The notes below the pieces were generated by a model. The model did no database searches. It saw nothing but the letters and a program-made list of their open reading frames with translations, and was not told the origin of the DNA. The position numbers and the translations under genes are program-made. Source: JBMNGO01 sp050949885 (lineage in GTDB: Bacteria; Bacillota; Syntrophomonadia; Syntrophomonadales; Syntrophomonadaceae). From it: a stretch of 64,000 nucleotides of DNA. The stretch is from the NCBI GenBank assembly GCA_050949885.1, contig JBMNGO010000008.1:180402-244401 (forward strand), read 5' to 3'. Shown here piece after piece: positions 50,266 to 59,039 of the stretch (within the stretch, counting starts at the first letter, position 1; every line of letters begins with the position of its first letter).

Positions 50266-50403
50266 TTATCTTAAAACCTGGTTAATCCTTACCAGATTAT
50301 CTGGGGTAAAGGCATACTCAGAAATAAATAGGCTATTTAAGAAGGGAACCAGCATCAAAATAATAATAGCAACCATAAAAAGAAATACTACCTTGTCTTT
50401 CAT
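50266..50403 (-). CDS. Small single-span membrane protein (45 aa) behind sigG
   Basis: ATG 50403 has AAAGGGG 8 nt upstream. The 45-residue product, MKDKVVFLFMVAIIIL then MLVPFLNSLFISEYAF and a polar tail, is a single hydrophobic helix with a short C-terminal domain. It starts 13 nt after the sigG stop and ends just before the terminator, so it is in the sigG transcript and could be expressed late in sporulation. Too short for most ORF callers. Function unknown. Confidence 0.6.
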   Translation of the reverse strand: MKDKVVFLFMVAIIILMLVPFLNSLFISEYAFTPDNLVRINQVLR

Positions 50404-50416
50404 AGCCACATCCCCT

Positions 50417-51187
50417 TTAAACATGTTTCCGCAGTTGTTTTAAAGCTGCTTTTTCCAAACGGGACACTTGGGCCTGGGATATACCTATTTCCTCAGCTAC
50501 TTCCATTTGTGTCCTGCCTTGAAAGAATCTCAGTGATATAATATGTTTTTCCCTGCTGTTGAGCTTTTTCATGGCTTCCCGAATGGCAATTTCCTCAAGC
50601 CACATCTCATCAGTGTTTTTATCATCGCTTATCTGGTCCATTACCAGAATAGGGTCACCACCGTCATTGTATATAGGCTCAAATAAAGACACCGGTTCTT
50701 GAATGGCATCCAGGGCAAAAACCACTTCTTCCCTGGGCAAATTCAACTGTTCAGCAATTTGCGCCACGGATGGCTCCGCACTGTTGTCGCTTACTAATTT
50801 CTCTCTTACCTGAAGGGCCTTATAAGCTATGTCACGAAGCGACCGAGAAACCCGGACGGCATTATTGTCCCGCAAATAACGCCTTATTTCCCCTATAATC
50901 ATGGGTACAGCATAAGTAGAAAAACGAACATTCTGGCTTAAATCAAAATTGTCTATGGCTTTTATCAATCCTATACAGCCTACCTGGAATAAGTCATCAA
51001 CATACTCTCCTCGGTTGCTGAAACGCTGTATCACACTTAAAACCAGTCGCAGATTGCCCTGGATCAGTTTTTCCCTGGCTTCTGCCTGACCCGCTTGCAT
51101 TGATTGAAAGAGGCGCCTCATTTCTTCATTCTTTAAAACAGGCAATTTGGATGTGTTTACACCGCATATTTCTACCTTGTTTATCAT
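50417..51187 (-). CDS. sigG: RNA polymerase sporulation sigma factor SigG
   Basis: Late forespore sigma factor, 256 residues. The N-terminus NKVEICGVNTSKLPVL is specific to SigG; region 2 RLVLSVIQRFSNRGEYVDDLFQVGCIGLIKAIDNFDLSQNVRFSTYAVPMIIGEIRRYLRD and region 4 MKKLNSREKHIISLRFFQGRTQMEVAEEIGISQAQVSRLEKAALKQL are complete. It follows sigE by about 130 nt, a gap expected to hold its forespore promoter; I could not make a firm match to a SigF/SigG consensus. Confidence 0.97.
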   Translation of the reverse strand: MINKVEICGVNTSKLPVLKNEEMRRLFQSMQAGQAEAREKLIQGNLRLVLSVIQRFSNRGEYVDDLFQVGCIGLIKAIDNFDLSQNVRFSTYAVPMIIGEIRRYLRDNNAVRVSRSLRDIAYKALQVREKLVSDNSAEPSVAQIAEQLNLPREEVVFALDAIQEPVSLFEPIYNDGGDPILVMDQISDDKNTDEMWLEEIAIREAMKKLNSREKHIISLRFFQGRTQMEVAEEIGISQAQVSRLEKAALKQLRKHV

Positions 51188-51317
51188 AGCCTACCCCTTC
51201 TTTTAAATGCTTACCTTTTTACCGCCGGCACAATTGCTAGAGACTTAATAAAAAGGTATTTAAAAAAATTATTTACTATTCTGAGAATTATTATTCGAAG
51301 GGGGGCATTTATAAAGC

Positions 51318-52040
51318 CTATTCAATTTTTCTGATTTCTCTGTAAAGCCGTTTTAAAATTCTTTTTTCCAGGCGGGATATATAGGATTGGGATATTCCCA
51401 AGATATCGGCCACTTCTTTTTGGGTCTTTTCTTCATTTTCATCTAATCCAAACCTTAGCTGAATAATCATCTTTTCCCGGGAACTAAGCTTTTGCATGGC
51501 TTGCCGCAGCAGGTTTTTTTCCACTTCACCTTCGATTTTTTTATAAATCATATCTGTATCAGTTCCCAGAACGTCCGACAGCAATAGTTCATTTCCATCC
51601 CAGTCCACATTAAGGGGTTCATCCAGGGATACTTCCGCACGATTCTTCAAATTTCTCCTTAGAAACATGAGGATTTCATTCTCAATGCACCGTGAAGCAT
51701 AAGTTGCCAGTTTTATATTTTTTTGCGGTTCAAAGGTGTTAACAGCTTTAATCAAACCAATACTTCCTATTGATATCAAATCTTCCAAATTGATACCGGT
51801 GTTTTCAAATTTCTTGGCAATATAAACAACCAGTCGCAGATTGTGCTCTATTAATACTCCCTTTACCGCCATATCTCCGCTATCAAGACGGGAAATCAAG
51901 TCCACCTCTTCATTTTCTCGTAGAGGTGGAGGCAGCACCTCAGTAGAACCAATGTAATATACAAGATTGGGAATTTTACACTTTAAATAGAGCTTCAGTA
52001 GAAGTAGCTTGAAATTTAATACCCTATTGAACCACTTCAT
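51318..52040 (-). CDS. sigE: RNA polymerase sporulation sigma factor SigE (pro-form)
   Basis: Early mother-cell sigma factor, 240 residues. The first 25 or so residues (KWFNRVLNFKLLLLKLYLKC) form the membrane-associated pro-sequence removed by SpoIIGA, ahead of YYIGSTEVLPPPLRENEEVDL. Region 2 NLRLVVYIAKKFENTGINLEDLISIGSIGLIKAVNTF and region 4 RFGLDENEEKTQKEVADILGISQSYISRLEKRIL are intact. GGGGGG precedes the ATG. The spoIIGA-sigE pair is 15 nt apart. Confidence 0.97.
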   Translation of the reverse strand: MKWFNRVLNFKLLLLKLYLKCKIPNLVYYIGSTEVLPPPLRENEEVDLISRLDSGDMAVKGVLIEHNLRLVVYIAKKFENTGINLEDLISIGSIGLIKAVNTFEPQKNIKLATYASRCIENEILMFLRRNLKNRAEVSLDEPLNVDWDGNELLLSDVLGTDTDMIYKKIEGEVEKNLLRQAMQKLSSREKMIIQLRFGLDENEEKTQKEVADILGISQSYISRLEKRILKRLYREIRKIE

Positions 52041-52055
52041 TCTTGATATCCCCCC

Positions 52056-52940
52056 CTATCCTTTAGGTACCATTTCAGCTGGAATCAGCAGCTGATAGTT
52101 TTCCTTTAGACTCAGCTTTTCTTTATATATACCGATAACCATATTCTTATGGAAAACGTTCTGCGGGCCAATGTTTAAAATCACCTCATCAGCTCTTACT
52201 CCAACCAAGATTCCGTTTTTTTTGCCAATGGAGGTAAAAGGTATTATCCTTAGGCGGTTAGCCCAACTGCTGTTGATCAACTCATCCAACATTTCGCTTT
52301 CGTCATGGAACCCTTCCATGGCCTTTTTAAAATCCTCGGGAAGACACGGTTTAATAAAGTCATACTCGGCTATAACCACCGGGCGGTTAGTCAAAGGATC
52401 ACGCAGACCATTGCCGGTATCCAAAAAACCCTTCCCGCTACAGCAGGCTTCGGCAAATCTGAGTTCTACGCCAAACTTTAAGAGGCCCGGCACTACCCGT
52501 TTTATAATAAATCTCTCCCCGAAAAGCCCAATTATCAATGCTGCCAATACACCCCCTAAAAGCAAGAAATGCGAGAGAGATACAATCATAGTCTCCGATC
52601 CCAAGAGAAAGGAAGCTCCAATGGCAGCTCCGGCCACAGTAAAATTAATCCCATAAAAATACAGGAATAATTTCTTAAACTCCGCAATATTTCGAGGCAA
52701 TAATCCAAAGATGATCAATAAACATGAAAACAGGACTTTAGCCGGCAGGGAATACCACTTGGCCAATTCAGGCAAGACAAATCCTACAGCATAAAAACCT
52801 CCAATAATTGCAGCCACCAATAACCGAGAATATACAATTTTGGCGCCGGTTAACCGGGCTGTAGCCCATAGAATTAGAAAATCCATTACAAAATTTATTA
52901 TGAAAATAAGGTCCACATATACCTTGGGGGACTCGTTCAT
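52056..52940 (-). CDS. spoIIGA: Sporulation sigma-E factor-processing aspartic protease SpoIIGA
   Basis: Septal membrane protease that cleaves pro-SigE on signal from SpoIIR. The 294-residue protein has five N-terminal hydrophobic segments (residues 8-150) and a cytoplasmic retropepsin-like domain with the active-site triplet in GFLDTGNGLRDPLTNRPVVIAEYD. The length is typical. It is first gene of the spoIIGA-sigE unit; a 17-bp palindrome lies 66 nt upstream. Confidence 0.95.
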   Translation of the reverse strand: MNESPKVYVDLIFIINFVMDFLILWATARLTGAKIVYSRLLVAAIIGGFYAVGFVLPELAKWYSLPAKVLFSCLLIIFGLLPRNIAEFKKLFLYFYGINFTVAGAAIGASFLLGSETMIVSLSHFLLLGGVLAALIIGLFGERFIIKRVVPGLLKFGVELRFAEACCSGKGFLDTGNGLRDPLTNRPVVIAEYDFIKPCLPEDFKKAMEGFHDESEMLDELINSSWANRLRIIPFTSIGKKNGILVGVRADEVILNIGPQNVFHKNMVIGIYKEKLSLKENYQLLIPAEMVPKG

Positions 52941-53005
52941 TTAACCACCTTTATCTAAAAATACTCCGATAGTTATTTTCAATTACTGCCGGAAAAAGAT
53001 ATAAT

Positions 53006-53022
53006 AACCAAAATTTTTGGTT
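53006..53022. promoter_or_regulatory. 17-bp perfect palindrome upstream of spoIIGA
   Basis: AACCAAAATTTTTGGTT, eight-nt arms around one centre base, 66-82 nt before the spoIIGA ATG. Operator-like; the binding protein is unknown. Confidence 0.45.
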
Positions 53023-53262
53023 AAAACTTAACCCATATACGCTTTTCTATTCCTATTCAGTTAGCTTCCAATCAATGTATTCCAAATTATAACAGAAATG
53101 GTTGGTAATTTTTGTAGTATTACTGGAGGGCCTTTTAGGTTTATTGGCCCAAAAAAACAAAAAAACCGGGTTTTTTTGATCTGCTCCTCCTAAAGTAGAC
53201 CATGGAAATATCCAAAACTACTATAGGAAGGTATTTTTATGGACTGGGTTTGCCGCATAAAA

Positions 53263-53293
53263 AATAGCTACCACCAGATTGGCAGTAGCTATT
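53263..53293 (-). terminator. Rho-independent terminator after ftsZ
   Basis: Nine-pair stem AATAGCTAC/GTAGCTATT with a 13-nt loop followed by TTTTTA on the minus strand, 80 nt behind the ftsZ stop. It separates the division cluster from spoIIGA. Confidence 0.9.
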
Positions 53294-53373
53294 CTATAAC
53301 TTAGATTATTTATTTCCCTGGTCTACATTGACAGGGGCAAATCATTCTACCCGGTTTTTTATAATCTAGGGCT

Positions 53374-54438
53374 TTACCTGCGTCTCAAAAAAGGCGGTAT
53401 TTCCAAATCATTCTTGTCCAGGAAGGATGGAGGAGAATCCAGCCCTCTTAATTTTAACGGTTCTGGATTACCGCTGGATCTATGACCATCAAATCCTGTA
53501 GCGATTACGGTTACCCTTACTTCATCCTGCAGACTTTCATCTATGTTAGCTCCAAAAATAATGTTGGCTTCTACATCCGCAGCCTGATGAATTATTTCGG
53601 CCGCTTCGTTAATTTCAAAGAGGGTCAGATCGTTTCCACCAGTAATGTTAAACAGTACTCCTTTGGCACCTTCAATGGAGGTCTCTAATAAAGGGCTGGA
53701 TATGGCCATTTGAGCAGCTGTTGCAGCCCTATTTTCACCACTGGCTCTGCCAATTCCCATTAAAGCAGAGCCGGTATTTTGCATTACAGTTTGCACATCG
53801 GCGAAATCACAATTAATGACACCGGGAACAGCTATTAGGTCTGATATCCCTTGAACTCCCTGGCGAAGAATGTCATCAGCAATTTTAAAGGCATCATTAA
53901 AGGCAGTATTTTTATCAACAACTTGTAGTAGTCTGTCATTGGGTATGGTTATCAAGCTGTCAACTTCCTGACGCAATGCTTGAATTCCATTTTCGGCCTG
54001 GAAATTACGCTTCTTGCCTTCAAAAGAAAATGGCTTGGTAACAACCCCAACGGTAAGAGCAGACAATTCCTTGGCAATTCTGGCAATTATGGGCGCACCT
54101 CCAGTTCCTGTCCCTCCGCCCATGCCAGCGGTAACAAAAACCATATCAGCGCCCTGCAAGGCTTTCTTAATCTCATCAACATTCTCCTCAGCAGCCTTCA
54201 TGCCGACTTCCGGATCAGCCCCGGCGCCCAGTCCTTTAGTTAACTTGGCTCCGATTTGGATCTTTTTCTCGGCCCGTGATAGATACAAGGCCTGGGCGTC
54301 AGTGTTTACAGCAATGAATTCGACCCCCCTAAGGCCTGCTTCAATCATTCGGTTTATGGCATTATTGCCTCCGCCGCCAACCCCAATAACCTTAATATTA
54401 GCGAATTGTTGCATTTCTACATCAAAATCCAATGACAT
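53374..54438 (-). CDS. ftsZ: Cell division protein FtsZ
   Basis: Tubulin-like GTPase that forms the Z ring, 354 residues. IKVIGVGGGGNNAINRMIEAGLRGVEFIAVNTDAQAL, the tubulin signature GMGGGTGTGGAPIIA, the T7 loop GVINCDFADVQTVM and the C-terminal peptide DLEIPPFLRRR that binds FtsA and SepF. ATG 54438 (MSLDFDVEMQQFANIKV) has AGAGGAGG 9 nt upstream; the frame extends to 54546 but overlaps the end of ftsA. Confidence 0.97.
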   Translation of the reverse strand: MSLDFDVEMQQFANIKVIGVGGGGNNAINRMIEAGLRGVEFIAVNTDAQALYLSRAEKKIQIGAKLTKGLGAGADPEVGMKAAEENVDEIKKALQGADMVFVTAGMGGGTGTGGAPIIARIAKELSALTVGVVTKPFSFEGKKRNFQAENGIQALRQEVDSLITIPNDRLLQVVDKNTAFNDAFKIADDILRQGVQGISDLIAVPGVINCDFADVQTVMQNTGSALMGIGRASGENRAATAAQMAISSPLLETSIEGAKGVLFNITGGNDLTLFEINEAAEIIHQAADVEANIIFGANIDESLQDEVRVTVIATGFDGHRSSGNPEPLKLRGLDSPPSFLDKNDLEIPPFLRRR

Positions 54439-54460
54439 TTTCAAAAACCTCCTCTGCCCT

Positions 54461-55762
54461 TTACCTGAATAGATCTTTAAACCAGAAAGTAATCCGATCA
54501 ATAATACTGGAAAACCTGGGATTCTCTTCATCATAGTAATTTGCACTTTTGGCGGTATAGATTAAACCGCCAATAACTGAAGCATATTGTGGTTTATTGT
54601 AATCAGTCTGGATGCCTCTTATGTTTTCGGGTGTACCTATCCGTACGGGGATCTGCATATATTCTTCCATAAACTCTGCTATTCCTTGCAGCTGAGCCTC
54701 CCCGCCCGTTAAAACAATGCCACCCGGCAACTTTTCCAAACATCCAAATTCTCTCAGTTCAGCATATATCATCTCCACAATTTCCAATACCCGGGCAGAG
54801 ATAATATCTGCAATGACCTGCTGGGAGTACTGTTTAACCTCTTTCCCATGAATGCTTTTTACATTAACCATTAAATCGTTTCTGGCCTTAACTGCACTGG
54901 CGACACCAAATTGTTCTTTTACCCTCTTGGCTTCCTCGATAGAGGTTCTAAGTACTATCGCCAAATCTTTAGTTATGTATTCTCCTCCCACCGGCAATAC
55001 TGAAGTATTAAAGAGGCTGCCTCCTTCAAAAAAACTAATTTCTGTAGTACCTCCGCCGATGTCCACCAGAGCTACTCCCATTTCCATTTCAGATTCTAAC
55101 AGAACTGCCTCAGCTTCGATAACCGGTCGGAAAGCCACTTTATCAATTTCCAGATTAATCCTCTGGGCACTTCGGTATAGGTTTTGTATTGCCGCTGTAG
55201 CTGCAACTATTACTACAACTTCCACTTCAAGCCTGCTGCCCACCATCCCAATAGGTTCCTTTACACCATCAAAACCGTCAACTATATATTGCCTTTCAAT
55301 AGTCTGAATGATGGTTTTGTCTGAGGGGAGAGCCATATTGCGAGCCGATTGCAGAACCCGGTCTTTATCTTCCTCACTTATTTCATTATTGGGATTTCCC
55401 ACAGCTACTACTGAATGGTTGCTAATAGCATATATATTTACTCCTGAAAATCCAACCAGAGCATTCTCAATCTCTATTCCGGTCAATCTTTCCAATTCAT
55501 TTAAACAATCGTTAATTGCCCTGGCAGTTGCTTCAATATCAATAATGTTGCCTTTTCTAAGACCAAAGGACGGCCTTTGAGCCACTGCAAGAATATTTAG
55601 TTCCTGGCCATAGTGTACTTCGGCCAGAGCAGCTTTTATGCAACTGGTGCCAACATCAAGACAAACTAATGTGTTTCTTTTTTTAATTTTTACGCACCCC
55701 TTAAAATAGCTACTACTCTTAAATACCACAAAGCTACTTATATTCCTTTTTCTAGAACGCAC
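54461..55762 (-). CDS. ftsA: Cell division protein FtsA, start uncertain
   Basis: Actin-like membrane anchor of FtsZ. Homology begins with KRNTLVCLDVGTSCIKAALAEVH (phosphate-1 motif), continues with the 1C subdomain and VALVDIGGGTTEISFF (phosphate 2), GGIVLTGGEAQLQGIAEFMEEYM (adenosine motif), and ends in a short amphipathic helix ITFWFKDLFR. The frame starts at GTG 55762 but that codon lacks a ribosome site and adds about 25 unmatched residues; GTG 55729 is no better. AAGGGGTG lies 7 nt before an ATT at 55687, which would give the family start (IKKRNTLVCLD). Longest frame reported here. Confidence 0.93.
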   Translation of the reverse strand: MRSRKRNISSFVVFKSSSYFKGCVKIKKRNTLVCLDVGTSCIKAALAEVHYGQELNILAVAQRPSFGLRKGNIIDIEATARAINDCLNELERLTGIEIENALVGFSGVNIYAISNHSVVAVGNPNNEISEEDKDRVLQSARNMALPSDKTIIQTIERQYIVDGFDGVKEPIGMVGSRLEVEVVVIVAATAAIQNLYRSAQRINLEIDKVAFRPVIEAEAVLLESEMEMGVALVDIGGGTTEISFFEGGSLFNTSVLPVGGEYITKDLAIVLRTSIEEAKRVKEQFGVASAVKARNDLMVNVKSIHGKEVKQYSQQVIADIISARVLEIVEMIYAELREFGCLEKLPGGIVLTGGEAQLQGIAEFMEEYMQIPVRIGTPENIRGIQTDYNKPQYASVIGGLIYTAKSANYYDEENPRFSSIIDRITFWFKDLFR

Positions 55763-55766
55763 TTTC

Positions 55767-56102
55767 TTAATATTTTTTCAATAGATAACGGCGAATGATT
55801 CCCAAATTTTGAAAGATGCGAACTCCAAATACTACTACTGCAGCAAGATACAGTTCAACTCCTAATCGATCACCTATATACGCTAATCCAGCCGCCAGCA
55901 AAGTGTTTACCACAAAGCCGCTAAGAAAAATGGTATTATCAAAACCGTCCTCCATATAGGCTCTAATACCGCCGAAAACCGAGTCCAAGGCCGCTAATAC
56001 GGCAATTGACATATATTTAGCATAAGCCAGAGAAACGAGAATAGGTAAATTAAAACCTATAAAAAGACCTAGCAGCAAGCAGAACAGAACCAACAGCCAC
56101 AT
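55767..56102 (-). CDS. DUF1290 small basic family protein (Sbp)
   Basis: A 111-residue membrane protein with three or four hydrophobic segments: LLGLFIGFNLPILVSLAYAKYMSIAVLAALDSVFGGIRAYMEDGFDNTIFLSGFVVNTLLAAGLAYIGDRLGVELYLAAVVVFGVRIFQNLGIIRR. The segment DSxFGGxRA is the family signature. It is found between ftsQ and ftsA in many Clostridia and Bacillus (sbp). Function unknown. Confidence 0.9.
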   Translation of the reverse strand: MWLLVLFCLLLGLFIGFNLPILVSLAYAKYMSIAVLAALDSVFGGIRAYMEDGFDNTIFLSGFVVNTLLAAGLAYIGDRLGVELYLAAVVVFGVRIFQNLGIIRRYLLKKY

Positions 56103-56103
56103 T

Positions 56104-56823
56104 TTATTTACCTGCCTCTTCCTTAATTTTCACCGGTTCAGCAAATCTATAGGCCATTCTTCCAGAATAACCTGGGATTTCAATATTCTCGCTTTTTTGT
56201 ATTGTGGCCTGATTCCCGAGAAGTCTAAGGGTTTCAATATGGCCTCCTCTTATTAACATACCGCTTTCGAGTTTATTGGGATCTCCGATGGCTTTAATAA
56301 TAAAAGGAGGTGCTATCTTATTCCAATTAACCAGAATTAGGGTTCCGGCGCACCTAATCTCGGATAAAGCGGTTATCCTTTCATCATTAATGGAAATAGC
56401 CTCGGCACCTGAAGTTCGAAGTTCGTTTACCACAATTAATAGATCGAGTTCGTGGATTAACAAATTGTTGGGGTTCTCACCGGACTGGAGGGTCCGCGTA
56501 CTGTCATCCAAAGTTACAATTATCCCCGGCCCTTTTACTGCATTTAGGCACGCAATAGTCCTGGCCTCTTCCAAATCTTCTTGCAGATCTTTCATAGCCT
56601 CGTTGGTCTCTCGGAAGTTACTGACCCTTTCCCTGAGTTGAACAACTTCTTCCGCCAAAGCATCCCTTTCTTCGGTAACAGTATTTAATTTTTGGGTCAA
56701 TTCCTCTACCCGGGCTGGGATATACCCAGTCTGGTGATTTGCTGTGGTCTTAAACTGAATAGCCAGCATTATTCCTAAAACCAATGATACAGCAGCAATG
56801 GATATTATGGCCTTGTTTTTCAT
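56104..56823 (-). CDS. DUF881 family division-cluster protein
   Basis: A 239-residue protein with one N-terminal membrane span, a coiled-coil segment (residues 38-85, VEELTQKLNTVTEERDALAEEVVQLRERVSN) and the DUF881 domain (GPGIIVTLDDSTRTL, HELDLLIVVNELRTSGAEAISINDERI, PPFIIKAIGDPNKLE). The family (YlxW/YlxX) is linked to division clusters in Firmicutes; role unresolved. Adjoins DUF1290 by 1 nt. Confidence 0.92.
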   Translation of the reverse strand: MKNKAIISIAAVSLVLGIMLAIQFKTTANHQTGYIPARVEELTQKLNTVTEERDALAEEVVQLRERVSNFRETNEAMKDLQEDLEEARTIACLNAVKGPGIIVTLDDSTRTLQSGENPNNLLIHELDLLIVVNELRTSGAEAISINDERITALSEIRCAGTLILVNWNKIAPPFIIKAIGDPNKLESGMLIRGGHIETLRLLGNQATIQKSENIEIPGYSGRMAYRFAEPVKIKEEAGK

Positions 56824-56834
56824 AAAACCACCTT

Positions 56835-57581
56835 CTATACTCTGGTTTTTAAAACCGGTTGGCCTTTATACTTGAGATCAACGTAGTCAAGTACGTTTTC
56901 ACCAGCTTCTAAAAAGTCTTCTTCTATGAGGAATATCTGATTTAAATATTCCATTTTTTCGCTAAATCTTTCACTATTACCAAAGCGAATTTCCGTTCCT
57001 GCGATGGTATAAAGCAATACCTCGCCAGTTGCCGATATTAAATGAAAATCGGAAACTTTGGCTTTTTTATCATCAGCCATGTTTTCCCATATTCTTCTAA
57101 CTAAATCAATTCCTTCTGTTTGAATAGCTTGTCCAATATATACCTGTTCCGGCATAACGTCTATGGTAATAATTGGGCGTTCGGTTGTCCTCAATGTACT
57201 AAGCTTATCAATGCATACGCCTTCACCATCCACAGCCAAAAAAGTATCGTCATAGGAAATGATAGCCCATAATTGCCTTTCTTCAACTTCGATTTCAATT
57301 TCTCTTGGCAAGTGTCTGATTATTTTGGCTTGTCTCACCAGAGGATGGGTTTCGATAGCTTTTGCACATACCTGTTCATTCAGCTGAAATATGTTCATAC
57401 CATTGTCAATCTCTGAAAGATTAACGATTTCTTCCTGGGTGAGGATGTTTAACCCTGTCACAGAAATTTTATCAATCTGAAAAAAAGCGCTGTGGATAAA
57501 AAGATACAAACAGATAAGAGCGATAAGCAAGTAAACTAAAATAAAAAAAAATTTCGTAGAAAGTTTGGTACCCATATACAA
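56835..57581 (-). CDS. ftsQ: Cell division protein FtsQ/DivIB
   Basis: A 248-residue bitopic membrane protein: short cytoplasmic tail, one membrane helix (residues 10-30), POTRA domain starting FFQIDKISVTGLNILTQEEIVNLSEI with HPLVRQAKIIRHLPREIEIEVEERQLWAII, and the beta domain ending DYVDLKYKGQPVLKTRV. It stabilises the FtsL/FtsB division subcomplex. Located between murA and DUF881, as usual in Clostridia. Confidence 0.93.
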   Translation of the reverse strand: MYMGTKLSTKFFFILVYLLIALICLYLFIHSAFFQIDKISVTGLNILTQEEIVNLSEIDNGMNIFQLNEQVCAKAIETHPLVRQAKIIRHLPREIEIEVEERQLWAIISYDDTFLAVDGEGVCIDKLSTLRTTERPIITIDVMPEQVYIGQAIQTEGIDLVRRIWENMADDKKAKVSDFHLISATGEVLLYTIAGTEIRFGNSERFSEKMEYLNQIFLIEEDFLEAGENVLDYVDLKYKGQPVLKTRV

Positions 57582-57676
57582 TACCCTATTCGCCTTTTTA
57601 CTGTGACGATTATACCAGAAAATTATTACAAAATCATTACAAATAATATCTTAAAACCAATTAAGGGACCGATGTC

Positions 57677-58933
57677 TCAAGACTTCAGTCCCCTGTGGAT
57701 ATCAGCACCCAGTTCTTGCAGCTTCAGATGGAACCTCTCGTAACCCCGATCAATGTGGGATAAATTTCTCACCTGGGTTTCTCCCTCTGCAGATAAACCA
57801 GCCAGTATTAGGGCTGCTCCTGCTCTCAAATCAGTGGCTTCCACAACTGCGCCTTCCATCCTTTTCTTACCTTTTATTATCGCCACTCTTCCTTCGATTT
57901 TTATGTCTGCTCCCATCCTTCTCAATTCTGGGACATGCATAAACCTGTTCTCAAAAATGGTCTCAACTATCAGGCTGGTTCCAGGCACGGTAGCCAAAAG
58001 GGAAATCATCTGGGGCTGCATATCAGTGGGAAATCCTGGATACGGCATGGTTTTTATATCAATAGCCCTTAAATGGCGGGACCCGATTACTCTCGTACTA
58101 GAGCCTCGGTGCATGACCTCCACTCCAGTTTCGCGCAGCTTGGCTATTAGAGGCTGAATATGTTCCAATACCACATTTTCAACAAAAACATCTCCCCGGC
58201 TGATAGCAGCCGCAACCATAAAAGTCCCGGCTTCTATTCTGTCTGGGATAACAGTATGTTCCACCCCATGCAGCTCTTTAACTCCCTCAATACGGATGGT
58301 GTCCAACCCCGCTCCTCTTATTTTGGCTCCCATACGGTTGAGAAAATTCTGCAAATCCACAATCTCCGGCTCCCGGGCTGCATTTCTAATAATGGTGGTT
58401 CCTGGAGTTAAAGAGGCTGCCATCATTATGTTTTCAGTTGCGCCAACACTGGGAAAATCCAAAAGGATCTCAGTTCCTGAAAGCTTTTGTTCAACACCTT
58501 CCATATACCCATATTCTTCAGCAATTTTAAAGCCTAGGCTTTTAAAGCCTTTTAGATGTAAATCCATTGGTCGGCTGCCAATAGCACAACCTCCCGGATA
58601 AGCAATTTTGGCTTTACCAAACCGCCCCAGTAAAGCTCCCATAACCAAATTGGAAGCCCTCATTTTTCTAGAAATGTTCTCTGGTACCTCCACTGATTTA
58701 ACGGATCTTCCATTTATTATCAAAACATCATTTTCTCTCCTCACCTTTGCCCCTAGAAGTTGTAAGACTTCAGACATTATAGAAATATCCTCCAAGTCAG
58801 GTACTCCTGACAGAATTACTTCTCCTGCAGAAAGGAGGCTAGCAGCCATGATAGGCAGGGTAGCATTTTTAGAACCACTTATTTTCGCCTTCCCTTTAAG
58901 TGGTCTTTTCCCTTTTATGAATAAACTCTCCAA
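57677..58933 (-). CDS. murA: UDP-N-acetylglucosamine 1-carboxyvinyltransferase MurA
   Basis: First committed step of peptidoglycan synthesis: enolpyruvyl transfer from PEP to UDP-GlcNAc. The 418-residue protein has the EPSP-synthase-like fold, KISGSKNATLPIMAASLLS with the PEP-binding Lys22, and the catalytic Cys loop at YPGGCAIGSRPMDLHLKG (Cys, fosfomycin target). C-terminal DRGYERFHLKLQELGADIHR matches the family. It sits where murB is found in many dcw clusters. Confidence 0.95.
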   Translation of the reverse strand: MESLFIKGKRPLKGKAKISGSKNATLPIMAASLLSAGEVILSGVPDLEDISIMSEVLQLLGAKVRRENDVLIINGRSVKSVEVPENISRKMRASNLVMGALLGRFGKAKIAYPGGCAIGSRPMDLHLKGFKSLGFKIAEEYGYMEGVEQKLSGTEILLDFPSVGATENIMMAASLTPGTTIIRNAAREPEIVDLQNFLNRMGAKIRGAGLDTIRIEGVKELHGVEHTVIPDRIEAGTFMVAAAISRGDVFVENVVLEHIQPLIAKLRETGVEVMHRGSSTRVIGSRHLRAIDIKTMPYPGFPTDMQPQMISLLATVPGTSLIVETIFENRFMHVPELRRMGADIKIEGRVAIIKGKKRMEGAVVEATDLRAGAALILAGLSAEGETQVRNLSHIDRGYERFHLKLQELGADIHRGLKS

Positions 58934-59039
58934 ATAGACACCTCCGGAATTTTAGGAATGGAGGACTGACCCATCAATTCTCTCCAACAGGTCAGGTCCT
59001 ATTTTCCATACATTCCCAGCTCCCATGGTAATAATAAGA

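Larger units (their letters stand above)
52941..53373. other. Intergenic region between ftsZ and spoIIGA
   Basis: 433 bases with the spoIIGA promoter region, a palindrome (53006), an A/T-armed hairpin near 53155-53178 (CAAAAAAAC/GTTTTTTTG) and the ftsZ terminator (53263). I looked for a TGTCGAA-type Spo0A box and did not find a clear one. Confidence 0.55.

Noticed and set aside
50417..52040. SigE and SigG as a recent tandem duplication
   Set aside because: The proteins are distinct, with SigG- and SigE-specific N-termini; this is the standard sporulation gene order.
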